Shown: piece by piece, positions 1 through 6,655 of the stretch | How positions within the stretch are numbered: position 1 is the first letter of the stretch | Layout: the number at the start of each line of letters is the position of its first letter | The notes under the pieces: generated by a model | What the model saw: the letters and a program-made list of their open reading frames with translations, nothing else | Database searches by the model: none | What the model was told of the DNA's origin: nothing | Made by a program: the position numbers and the translations under genes | NCBI GenBank assembly: GCA_002362735.1 | Contig: DEUU01000301.1 | Span: 6,969 to 19,856 of the forward strand | Length of the DNA stretch: 12,888 nucleotides | Reading direction: 5' to 3' | Source of the DNA: Dehalococcoidia bacterium UBA3254 | GTDB taxonomy: Bacteria; Chloroflexota; Dehalococcoidia; Dehalococcoidales; UBA3254

Positions 1-1071
1 CCCAGTACCAGCGCCGCTCCACCCGCCACTACACCCGCTGCTCCAGCAACCTCAGCGGCCGCCCAGACGAAAACATATAAATTTAGTTATAATAATTTCT
101 TCGCTCCAACCAGTTTATATTCCATTCTCGCTGAAATGTGGTGTGCTGAAATTACCAAGCGCACTAATGGCGCCGTAACGTTTTCTTATCTCCCGGGCGC
201 TTCCTTAACCGCATCCAACAAGGTGTATGATGGGGTAATTAATGGTATTTCCGACATTGGATTTTCTGTTGTAGCGTACACTGTCGGACGTTTCCCTCTG
301 ACTGAACTTATAGATTATCCTCAGGGTTACCCCAGCGGCTATGTGGCCACGATGGTAACTAACGATTTTTACAATCAATACAAACCGCCGGAATTCAATG
401 ATGTCCACATGCTGTATTTCCAGGCGACTGGCCCTCAGGTACTTTTACTCACAAAAACATATGTATCTAAGCTGGAAAACGTAAAAGGCTTAATTTTAAG
501 GTCCACCGGAGTGGGAGCCAACATCGCTACCGCTCTGGGAGCCACAGGATATGCTGCTAGCCAGCCAGAAGCCTACGAGCTAATGTCCAAGGGTGTAATT
601 CACGGCAGTATTGCCCCTCGCGAGGTCTTACTCGGCTGGAAACAGGCTGAAGTGGTGAAATTCGTAACTGAATGCTATGATATCGGCTCCGTTTCCAACA
701 TGTATATCGTGATGAATAAAAACAAGTGGGATGCCTTACCTCCGGATATACAAAAAGTCTTTACCGATGTCAGCCAGCAATGGATTGAATATCACGCTAA
801 AGTATCGGCGGATTATGATCGGGGCGGCATGGAATACTTTAAGTCCCAGCAGGGAAGGGTGGAGGTCAACCTGACTCCAGAAGAGTCAGCCCGCTGGGTA
901 GCCGCTGTCCAACCCCTGGTGAGTAAAGCCATCTCGGATGTAAAAGCGAAAGGATTACCCGGTGACGAAGCCGAAAAATATATCAAGGACCGTATTCAAT
1001 ACTGGAAAGGTAAAACTCCTTCAGACGCTGACTTAGCCCAATGGGTCAAAGATAACGTAAAGAAACCCTAG
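1..1071 (+). CDS. dctP: TRAP transporter solute-binding protein DctP (5' end outside window)
   Basis: Extracytoplasmic substrate-binding subunit of a tripartite ATP-independent periplasmic transporter; it captures a small organic acid and passes it to DctQM. The frame is open from base 1, so the start and probable signal peptide lie upstream. The first ~21 visible residues are an Ala/Pro/Thr-rich low-complexity linker ending at about AAQTKTYKF, where the folded DctP domain begins. Family features: a YNNFFAPTSLYS-like start, an internal GAS...NKVYDGVINGISDIG segment, and the KGLILRSTG motif. Its Arg (codon 499-501) matches the conserved DctP arginine that usually pairs with the substrate carboxylate. 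EAYELMSKGVIHGSI is also typical. The 356 visible residues indicate a near-complete protein. The linker resembles those of lipid-anchored binding proteins, which is an inference because the lipobox is not in view. dctQ starts 44 bases downstream. Substrate cannot be assigned from sequence alone. Confidence 0.93.
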   Translation, partial: PSTSAAPPATTPAAPATSAAAQTKTYKFSYNNFFAPTSLYSILAEMWCAEITKRTNGAVTFSYLPGASLTASNKVYDGVINGISDIGFSVVAYTVGRFPLTELIDYPQGYPSGYVATMVTNDFYNQYKPPEFNDVHMLYFQATGPQVLLLTKTYVSKLENVKGLILRSTGVGANIATALGATGYAASQPEAYELMSKGVIHGSIAPREVLLGWKQAEVVKFVTECYDIGSVSNMYIVMNKNKWDALPPDIQKVFTDVSQQWIEYHAKVSADYDRGGMEYFKSQQGRVEVNLTPEESARWVAAVQPLVSKAISDVKAKGLPGDEAEKYIKDRIQYWKGKTPSDADLAQWVKDNVKKP

Positions 1072-1115
1072 CTAACTGATTAACGAATACATTAACAGAT
1101 TGGAGGTACGTTAGT

Positions 1116-1661
1116 ATGGAGACCCGGGCACCCTCCGCTCCAGCTCATGGAGCGGAGAATATGGTCAAGCATGTAGAAAAATATACGACTCTTCTCAGCA
1201 GGTGGTTTTACGGGATTGCCGGGGCTGGACTGATCGCTATGCTGGTCCTGGTGGTAGCGGACATCGTGGGTATTAAGGCCCTGGCAAGTCCGATTCCTGG
1301 CGGAATAGAGATTACTGCTTTCCTCGGCGTTGTTGTGATCGGATTTGCCATCGCCTTTGTCCAGGTTTTACACGGTCATATTCAGGCGGATTTCATTATC
1401 ATGAAAATCCCACCCCGGCCCAGAGCAGTGATTGAGGTCTTTACCACATTTCTTGGTATCTCTTTTTTTGTACTTCTGGCCTGGTTTACCCTGCAATACG
1501 GCCGGACTGTCCAGATCAGCGGTGAAGTCTCGATGACCCAGAAGATTCCTTTTTATCCTTTTATTTACGCTCTGGCGGCGTGTTACCTGGTAACATTCCT
1601 GGTCCTGCTGGTGGAATTCAGTAAAGTGATCATGAAAGTAGGTAAAAGATGGACCCCATAA
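1116..1661 (+). CDS. dctQ: TRAP transporter small membrane subunit DctQ
   Basis: Small integral-membrane subunit of the TRAP transporter. It associates with DctM and helps dock the binding protein. The 181 residues contain four hydrophobic segments (about 31-53, 63-86, 105-128 and 148-168), the expected DctQ topology. The GHIQADFI segment after helix 2 matches the usual H-hydrophilic-D stretch of the family. The ATG start is supported by GGAGG at 1102-1106, nine bases upstream. The N-terminus has about 20 extra polar residues before the first helix, so a later ATG at residue 16 is possible but has weaker support. The 3' end overlaps dctM, which indicates translational coupling. Confidence 0.93.
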   Translation: METRAPSAPAHGAENMVKHVEKYTTLLSRWFYGIAGAGLIAMLVLVVADIVGIKALASPIPGGIEITAFLGVVVIGFAIAFVQVLHGHIQADFIIMKIPPRPRAVIEVFTTFLGISFFVLLAWFTLQYGRTVQISGEVSMTQKIPFYPFIYALAACYLVTFLVLLVEFSKVIMKVGKRWTP

Positions 1662-2953
1662 TGATCGGTTTAATCGGTATCGCGGTATTGATAATTGTTT
1701 TCTTTCTCGGCATGCCGGTTGGTTTTACGATGGGCTTTATCGGCCTTATCGGTTTTTGTATCGTAAATTCACCTTCCTCCGGGTTTGCGATTCTTGCCCG
1801 CGATTTTTATGATACTTTTACCAACTATAACCTTACGGTGATACCTATGTTTGTCTTTATGGGTTCGGTGGCTTTCTTTTCCGGAATGAGCGGTAGATTG
1901 TATGATTCGGCTTATATTCTTTTTGGCCGTCTGCGCGGAGGACTGGCCATGGCCACGGTAGCCGCCACGGCGGGCTTCTCTGCGATCTGCGGATCAACCA
2001 GCGCCACTGCCGCAGCCATGGGCAAGGTCTCTATTCCCGAAATGAAACGGTACGGTTATGATGATGGTCTGGCGACAGGTTGTATCGCGGCGGCCGGCGG
2101 GCTGGGCATCCTGATTCCTCCCAGCACCATTTTTATCATTTATGGCATTCTGGTCCAGGAATCCATCGGTAAACTTTTTATCTCGGGAGTGATACCCGGC
2201 CTGATACTGGCTGCAATTTTTATGCTTACCGTCTATATTATGTGCCGGTTCAATCATAAACTGGCTCCGGCAGGTGTTCAGACATCCTGGAAAGAAAAGG
2301 TCATGGGATTAACCGGTATCCTGGAGATGGTGGTATTGTTTGGCCTGGTGATAGGCGGACTCTTCGCCGGTTTTTTTAGCCCTACTCAAGCCGGCGCCGC
2401 CGGGACTGCCGGCGCCATCTTAATCGGTCTAGCCCGGCGAAAACTCCCTCTCAAAGCCTTCTGGGCTGCCACCAAAGATACTTTGCAAATCACGGCTATG
2501 ATTATGGTCATTGTTGCCGGCGCAATCGTCTTCGGGCATTTCATGGCCATTACCGGGATGCCCGCCTTTGTTTCTGATTTCGTTGGCAATCTCGATATTC
2601 CTCCCATGGCAGTCATGGGACTCATTATCTTGATGTATGTGATCGCCGGATGTTTTATGGATTCACTGGCTTTGATCATGCTTACCGTTCCTATTCTTTT
2701 TCCTCTGGTGATGAAACTGGGATTTGATCCAATCTGGTTTGGCGTGGTTATCGTTCTGGTAACAGATATAGGTGTCATCACGCCGCCTGTGGGCATCAAC
2801 GTCTTTATTATCAAGGGTGTCGCACCTGAAATTCCATTGGGCAAGATTTTTAGAGGTACGCTTCCTTTTTTGGGTGGAATGATAGTAATGACCGCGCTAG
2901 TCCTGTTTTTCCCGGTTCTAGCTACCTGGCTTCCCAGTTTCGCCACATATTGA
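1649..2953 (+). CDS. dctM: TRAP transporter large permease subunit DctM
   Basis: Large membrane subunit that forms the ion-coupled translocation path of the TRAP system. It has 434 residues, the usual length, with about a dozen hydrophobic helices. Hallmark motifs are plain: CGSTSATAAAMGKVSIPEM, then GYDDGLATGCIAAAGGLGILIPPS, then ESIGKLFISGVIPG, and near the C-terminus VTDIGVITPPVGINVFIIKG. The annotated ATG overlaps dctQ by 13 bases. A second in-frame ATG at 1661 overlaps the dctQ stop by one base (TAATG), with GATGGA just upstream. That is an equally plausible coupled start and would remove only four residues. The gene is the last of the operon, since a strong hairpin terminator follows the stop immediately. 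Confidence 0.95.
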   Translation: MDPIMIGLIGIAVLIIVFFLGMPVGFTMGFIGLIGFCIVNSPSSGFAILARDFYDTFTNYNLTVIPMFVFMGSVAFFSGMSGRLYDSAYILFGRLRGGLAMATVAATAGFSAICGSTSATAAAMGKVSIPEMKRYGYDDGLATGCIAAAGGLGILIPPSTIFIIYGILVQESIGKLFISGVIPGLILAAIFMLTVYIMCRFNHKLAPAGVQTSWKEKVMGLTGILEMVVLFGLVIGGLFAGFFSPTQAGAAGTAGAILIGLARRKLPLKAFWAATKDTLQITAMIMVIVAGAIVFGHFMAITGMPAFVSDFVGNLDIPPMAVMGLIILMYVIAGCFMDSLALIMLTVPILFPLVMKLGFDPIWFGVVIVLVTDIGVITPPVGINVFIIKGVAPEIPLGKIFRGTLPFLGGMIVMTALVLFFPVLATWLPSFATY

Positions 2954-2957
2954 AATA

Positions 2958-2993
2958 GAAAAGGAGGCCGGCAAAACAGCCTCCTTTTCTTCC
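2958..2993 (+). terminator. Intrinsic terminator of the TRAP operon
   Basis: GAAAAGGAGGC (2958-2968) is perfectly complementary to GCCTCCTTTTC (2979-2989). This gives an 11-bp stem with a 10-base loop, and the descending arm is pyrimidine-rich and runs into TTCCTC. It begins four bases after the dctM stop. The A-rich ascending arm also allows some function in the opposite orientation. Confidence 0.88.
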
Positions 2994-3024
2994 TCTCCGC
3001 CTCTCTTTTCAAACCAAAGGGCGC

Positions 3025-3053
3025 TTGACTAAATCGCCCGTTAGTATTATTCT
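3025..3053 (+). promoter_or_regulatory. Predicted sigma70-type promoter for the OFA-family carrier
   Basis: TTGACT (3025-3030) and TATTCT (3048-3053) are separated by 17 bases, the optimal spacing. The -35 matches consensus at five of six positions and the -10 at four of six. Transcription would begin near 3060, downstream of the TRAP terminator and at the edge of the tandem palindromes. Confidence 0.5.
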
Positions 3054-3058
3054 AAATA

Positions 3059-3091
3059 TGTGACTTATATCACATTGTGACTAATATCACT
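3059..3091. promoter_or_regulatory. Tandem CRP/FNR-type operator palindromes
   Basis: TGTGACTTATATCACA (3059-3074) is an exact TGTGA-N6-TCACA palindrome. A second copy, TGTGACTAATATCACT (3076-3091), follows with a 17-bp period and differs in the central A/T and the last base. The half-site pattern matches that of CRP/FNR-superfamily regulators, including HcpR-like members. The inner halves also form TCACA-T-TGTGA. Placed over and after the predicted transcription start, the sites suggest repression. If another promoter lies downstream, activation is possible. No cognate regulator gene is in the window. Confidence 0.72.
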
Positions 3092-3139
3092 AATCATCGT
3101 AAAGGATGATATGTTTGGAATAATGGTGGAGGCAATAAT

Positions 3140-4399
3140 ATGGATGCTGGAGCTTACGAAGATCAGAAAGTTAACAAAGCGCGCTATGCGGTTATCATAA
3201 TTGCTTCTATTTTGATCATGCTCTGCAGCGGCGCGGTTTATGCCTGGAGTATCTTCGTGGCCCCTTTGCAGACAGAATTCGGGTTTACGTCCGCTCAAAC
3301 TCAAATTATCTACGGGCTCATTATCTTCATTTTCACGATCGGAATGTTATTTGTGAACAAAATTATGAGGAAATACGGTCCCAGGACCAGTGCCGTTATC
3401 GGTGCCATATTATTCTTCGCCGGATATATCGTCGCTTCTTTTTCCCACGGCAGTTTTTTCCTGCTCATTGCCGGAATGAGTTTACTCTCCGGAACGGGGA
3501 TGGCTTTCGGCTATGTCACTGTTTTAAACAACCTTGTCCGGTGGTTTCCGGATCATAAAGGGCTGGCCACTGGGCTGGCTGTTTCCGGTTTCGGCGCAGG
3601 TGCAATTCTGTTATCTCAGATTGCCCGTCCTCTTCTCGCTACAGGCTGGCACGTCCTGGATATATTCCGCATCGCCGGTATCACTTACGGCACCATCTTT
3701 CTGGCAGGTTCTCTGGTCCTTAAAGCCCCTCCCTGGTTTTACCCGGATCCTCAGGAGTCTATAGTGAAATTCGGGAAAATATTGAAGGACAAGCGTTTCT
3801 GGGTCTTATTCTATGTATTCTTTGCAGGAACTTTTGCCGGGCTTCTATTTAATGGTAATCTGAAACCCATCGGCCAGTCTTACGGGGTTAGCCCGGAGGC
3901 GGCTGTTCTGGCGATCAGCCTCTTTTCCCTGGGCAACGCGGCAGGAAGAATTCTCTGGGGGCAGATTCACGACATGATCGGCGGTAAAGGGGCCGTGATC
4001 ATTTCTTTATCGCTACTGGCCGTTTTTATGCTAATCCTGATGGTTGGTTCCGGGAACGATGCCAGCTTCATGGTCCTGACCTTTATTCTGGGCTTGACCT
4101 TCGGTTCCAATTTCGTAACCTATGCCGCAGATTGCTGTCGGATTTGGGGAGTCGACAAATTGGATATTATCTATCCCATGGTTTCTATTGCTTATGGGAT
4201 CGCCGGAATCATCGGGCCTATCGCCGGTGGTCTGATCCGAGATATCACCGGTGCCTACTACATAGCCATCGTAGTCGGCGTAATCATCTGCATAACCGGT
4301 ATCGCTGCCTATGCTTTTCTGAGCCCTCTAAAGAGTCTCAAATCTCTTCCGAGTACGGAGAAACAGTCGGCACTACTTTCTGCCAAAAGGGCTGGATAG
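3140..4399 (+). CDS. OFA-family MFS transporter (oxalate/formate antiporter-like)
   Basis: Major facilitator superfamily carrier of the OFA family (TC 2.A.1.11), which moves small carboxylates or related anions across the cytoplasmic membrane. The 419 residues contain about 12 hydrophobic helices. Family features include GAVYAWSIFVAPL in helix 1, the helix 2-3 loop NKIMRKYGPR (73-82), and YVTVLNNLVRWFPDHKGLA after helix 4. NAAGRILWGQIHD (266-278) carries Arg270, which corresponds to the substrate-binding Arg of OxlT helix 8. Helix 11 (about 345-366) has no lysine, whereas OxlT uses Lys355 there, so oxalate is doubtful and the substrate is unknown. GGTGGAGG at 3125-3132 supports the ATG. The gene appears monocistronic and lies behind the tandem palindromes. 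Confidence 0.88.
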   Translation: MDAGAYEDQKVNKARYAVIIIASILIMLCSGAVYAWSIFVAPLQTEFGFTSAQTQIIYGLIIFIFTIGMLFVNKIMRKYGPRTSAVIGAILFFAGYIVASFSHGSFFLLIAGMSLLSGTGMAFGYVTVLNNLVRWFPDHKGLATGLAVSGFGAGAILLSQIARPLLATGWHVLDIFRIAGITYGTIFLAGSLVLKAPPWFYPDPQESIVKFGKILKDKRFWVLFYVFFAGTFAGLLFNGNLKPIGQSYGVSPEAAVLAISLFSLGNAAGRILWGQIHDMIGGKGAVIISLSLLAVFMLILMVGSGNDASFMVLTFILGLTFGSNFVTYAADCCRIWGVDKLDIIYPMVSIAYGIAGIIGPIAGGLIRDITGAYYIAIVVGVIICITGIAAYAFLSPLKSLKSLPSTEKQSALLSAKRAG

Positions 4400-4467
4400 T
4401 ATTAAGAAAATAAGATCTCGATCTAAGCGAGGGCATTATTTATCTTTGTAAAATATATCACCCGTTG
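4400..4467. other. Convergent intergenic gap, no clear terminator
   Basis: The carrier gene and the surface-protein gene end facing each other across 68 bases. The only structure seen is a short AGATC-N2-GATCT inverted repeat (4413-4424) and an overlapping CTCG-N7-CGAG (4417-4431) with T-rich flanks. At most this is a weak bidirectional terminator. Confidence 0.4.
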
Positions 4468-6480
4468 TTATGTCTTTCCTGTGCTGCGTCTCCTGACGAG
4501 TATGATTGCCATTATCAGACCCACGATCATAACGGCCCCCGCTATTCCAGCAAACAGGGGTATGCTGTTGGCGGGCTTCTGAGTTTCATCTGGTGAAGAA
4601 GCTACCGTCTCAATTGAAGCTAATGGCGTAGTTTGTTCCGGCGTTGAAGTTTCAATCAAACTCGGAGTGGGAGCAAATGTGATCGATGGCGAAGGGGTGA
4701 TTGCTACAGATGTTGCCGCTGGGGTGGGCGTTGGAGTTGGAGTCGGAGTCGGGGTTGAAATAGGAAAAGGAGAAGGAGTGGGTGTCGGCGACGGCTCCTG
4801 AGGTACGACTACCGTTCCCATGATGGCATATTGGCTGAAGTGAGCGATCTTTCCGAAGACTATTTTTTTGTCTGTATCAACCGTACTTTCTATCTTTTGC
4901 CATTGCGTTCCATCGTAATAAGCTATAAAAAGATCTTTTTCTGCAACATTCTTGGGTAACCCGGCAGGGTCGTAGGCCATCTTCAACGTTATCGGTGGAT
5001 TGAAGTTAGCTCCATCCGGACCGAAAAAATAAGCTAAAGCGAGCGCGCATCCTTCTGACGCTTTCGCCGGGCTTGCCGGAACGCTGGCTGTAACCACTGT
5101 GACCGGGTCAAATCTATCTCTCAACAGCTTAGTTCCCTGGGCAATATCCAGGGTCACTTTCCCATCCGCGGTCTTGAGTTGGACGGCATTCTGCAATAAT
5201 CCGGTCGCGGAATTGACTTTGAAATCTCCGCTGGCGCTTAAACCATTTACCAGGACGGTCTTGTATTGGGGAACGACCTCACCGCCCCCGCCACCCCCAC
5301 CTCCCCCGCCTCCTCCACCCACCGGCGCTGGAGCTGAAGTTACTATGCCGGTCTGGGTACCGGTAATGGCCGCATTTCCAGTGTCCGTGGCTGTAACCGA
5401 ATGCGTTCCCGCCGTGTTAAAGGTAACCCCATTGGTAAAAGTATGAATTCCACTGTTTTCAGAGGCAAAGACATAATCGGCAGGTAAAACAGCAGCGGAA
5501 TCTGAACTGGTAAAATGGATAGTTCCGGCGTAACCTGTCGCGCGATTGCCAAAATCATCTCTGGCTTCAATAGTGACACTTCCGATGGATCCAGTTGTAC
5601 GCGGGGTTGAAACGCCGGATACCGCTAAATGAGCGGCGTTTGCCGGATTAACCGTTGCAGAGACGGTGGCTGTAAGGGAAGAAGTCAATGTATCAGTCGT
5701 CGTAATGGTTCGAGTTCCGGCTGCCTTTAAAGTAACGGTAAAAGTATGAATGCCGGCATCTGCTGATGTGAAAGTATAAGTCGCTGGTAAACCGGTTATT
5801 TGTGTATCACTGCTGGTAAATTGCACCGTTCCCCGGTATTCGGCTACGGGGTTATTAACTGAGTTTTTCGCGATAACCGTAAATTCGTAAGGCGCGCCCG
5901 CGATGACCGAGGAAGCTCCTGTCGATTCCAGATGATCAACGAGAATCACCTTAGCATTTGCTCCGGTCAAATGATGTGTTACATTAGAACCTCCGCTGGC
6001 AACAGCCCGGGTATCCCTCAACGCCGGATTGCTGGTAGAGGTATGAAAAACGATATTGGTCTGGGTAACCGCCGTCTCCTTTGACCTGAAATGGACGGTC
6101 GCCAGAGTAAAAGTACCGGTGGGGAAGGCAGAAGTACTGCCGGCACTAAAATCCACCGTCCCGGCATCATTATCGAACGTATTCTGTATAGGAATCGTGA
6201 ACGTGTTCCCTGCAGTAATGGAGTCCACGTCCAGATAAGCCGGATCAAAATTCAGAAAAGCTGAGATACCTGCCACCGGCTGTCCGTTACACTGAGCCTG
6301 GATGGTTATATCAAATGGGGTATTTGTCATGATAATCGAAGAGGCAGGTAAAAGAACAAGATCCACTACTGCATCAGGGGCAGCCTGAACCGATTGCGGC
6401 ACAAGCGCCAGGAGCAGTATCCCTATAACCGCGATATTGATAAGAATTCTCGCCAGTTGACTCTTGGTTTTTTTTAACAA
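4468..6480 (-). CDS. Modular exported, membrane-anchored protein with a cohesin-like domain and Ig-like repeats
   Basis: Predicted cell-surface protein of 670 residues. Order: signal peptide 1-34 (KK, hydrophobic core, cleavage near VQAA); cohesin-like beta domain ~36-181; two tandem Ig-like domains ~183-278 and 283-380 sharing Y-GT--FTSSD, LPA-Y-F-S and GIHTFT patterns; 13 glycines 388-400; a second beta-rich region ~402-556 ending in HFSQYAIMG, as seen in many surface proteins; a Pro/Thr stalk 562-610 with six TP pairs; and a membrane helix ~642-662 followed by RRR. The C-terminal tail stays inside, so the body faces out. The start is TTG: no in-frame ATG or GTG lies between the upstream stop (6505-6507) and the signal peptide, and only a weak AGAGAAG precedes it. 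Function is probably adhesion, scaffold or surface layer, and no enzyme motif is seen. It is divergent from the M29 gene. Confidence 0.8.
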   Translation of the reverse strand: MLKKTKSQLARILINIAVIGILLLALVPQSVQAAPDAVVDLVLLPASSIIMTNTPFDITIQAQCNGQPVAGISAFLNFDPAYLDVDSITAGNTFTIPIQNTFDNDAGTVDFSAGSTSAFPTGTFTLATVHFRSKETAVTQTNIVFHTSTSNPALRDTRAVASGGSNVTHHLTGANAKVILVDHLESTGASSVIAGAPYEFTVIAKNSVNNPVAEYRGTVQFTSSDTQITGLPATYTFTSADAGIHTFTVTLKAAGTRTITTTDTLTSSLTATVSATVNPANAAHLAVSGVSTPRTTGSIGSVTIEARDDFGNRATGYAGTIHFTSSDSAAVLPADYVFASENSGIHTFTNGVTFNTAGTHSVTATDTGNAAITGTQTGIVTSAPAPVGGGGGGGGGGGGGEVVPQYKTVLVNGLSASGDFKVNSATGLLQNAVQLKTADGKVTLDIAQGTKLLRDRFDPVTVVTASVPASPAKASEGCALALAYFFGPDGANFNPPITLKMAYDPAGLPKNVAEKDLFIAYYDGTQWQKIESTVDTDKKIVFGKIAHFSQYAIMGTVVVPQEPSPTPTPSPFPISTPTPTPTPTPTPAATSVAITPSPSITFAPTPSLIETSTPEQTTPLASIETVASSPDETQKPANSIPLFAGIAGAVMIVGLIMAIILVRRRSTGKT
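4720..4755 (-). repeat. Thr-Pro repeat tract (stalk of surface protein)
   Basis: Six consecutive Thr-Pro pairs (residues 576-587) are encoded by a six-base periodic tract that uses varied Thr (ACC, ACG, ACT) and Pro (CCA, CCC, CCG) codons. The tract lies between the last beta domain and the membrane helix and is a likely site for O-glycosylation (inference). Confidence 0.8.
5281..5319 (-). repeat. Polyglycine linker tract (13 Gly codons)
   Basis: Thirteen consecutive glycine codons (residues 388-400) separate the Ig-like repeats from the C-proximal beta domain. All four Gly codons occur (GGT, GGC, GGG, GGA). This suggests the tract is kept for its peptide property and is not recent slippage of a single codon. 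Confidence 0.85.
5341..5934 (-). repeat. Two tandem Ig-like domain repeats within the surface protein
   Basis: The segments encoded by 5647-5934 (residues 183-278) and 5341-5634 (residues 283-380) align along their length. Shared features are an initial HL, YxGTxxFTSSD, LPAxYxFxS, GIHTFT and AGTxxxTxTDT. They are diverged at the DNA level, so the duplication is old. Confidence 0.8.
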
Positions 6481-6572
6481 TCTACTTCTCTTTTGGGGAA
6501 CACATTAGATAAGCTCATTTAGTCTAATACTTGTATTATTTGATGTCAATTACACAGGATCGACATGGACAA

Positions 6573-6619
6573 TAGACCTGGAATTCACCCTGCTTATAAT
6601 ATTAAGAGAATGGTAAAAT
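6573..6619 (+). promoter_or_regulatory. Predicted promoter(s) for the M29/PPC operon
   Basis: A perfect TATAAT (6595-6600) has TAGACC (6573-6578, four of six matches to TTGACA) 16 bases upstream. A second candidate, TGGTAAAAT (6611-6619), has the form of an extended -10. Both lie in the 175-bp divergent gap before the AGGAGG at 6642-6647. The same gap holds an AATAC-N2-GTATT inverted repeat (6526-6537) that could bind a regulator or belong to the opposite promoter. Confidence 0.5.
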
Positions 6620-6655
6620 AGAGACAAGTACTTCAGATTTTAGGAGGCATCTAGC

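Noticed and set aside
1116..2953. Assignment of the TRAP system to a specific substrate (for example C4-dicarboxylates)
   Set aside because: The family hallmarks establish the transporter type and a carboxylate-binding Arg, but neighbouring genes give no catabolic context and the sequence does not define the ligand.
2386..3012. Long open frame of 208 codons on the - strand
   Set aside because: It lies antisense to the well-supported dctM gene and across its terminator. The composition (Ile/Thr/Pro/Lys-rich) is that of a shadow frame, and no family is recognisable.
4720..4755. Six-base periodic tract considered as a phase-variable or CRISPR-like repeat
   Set aside because: It encodes a Thr-Pro stalk with mixed codons and is in frame in units of six. 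There are no spacers and no sign of slippage-prone identical units.
5099..5446. + strand frame encoding a long polyproline run
   Set aside because: It is the complement of the polyglycine-coding tract in the surface-protein gene, which has a signal peptide, repeats and an anchor in the opposite frame.
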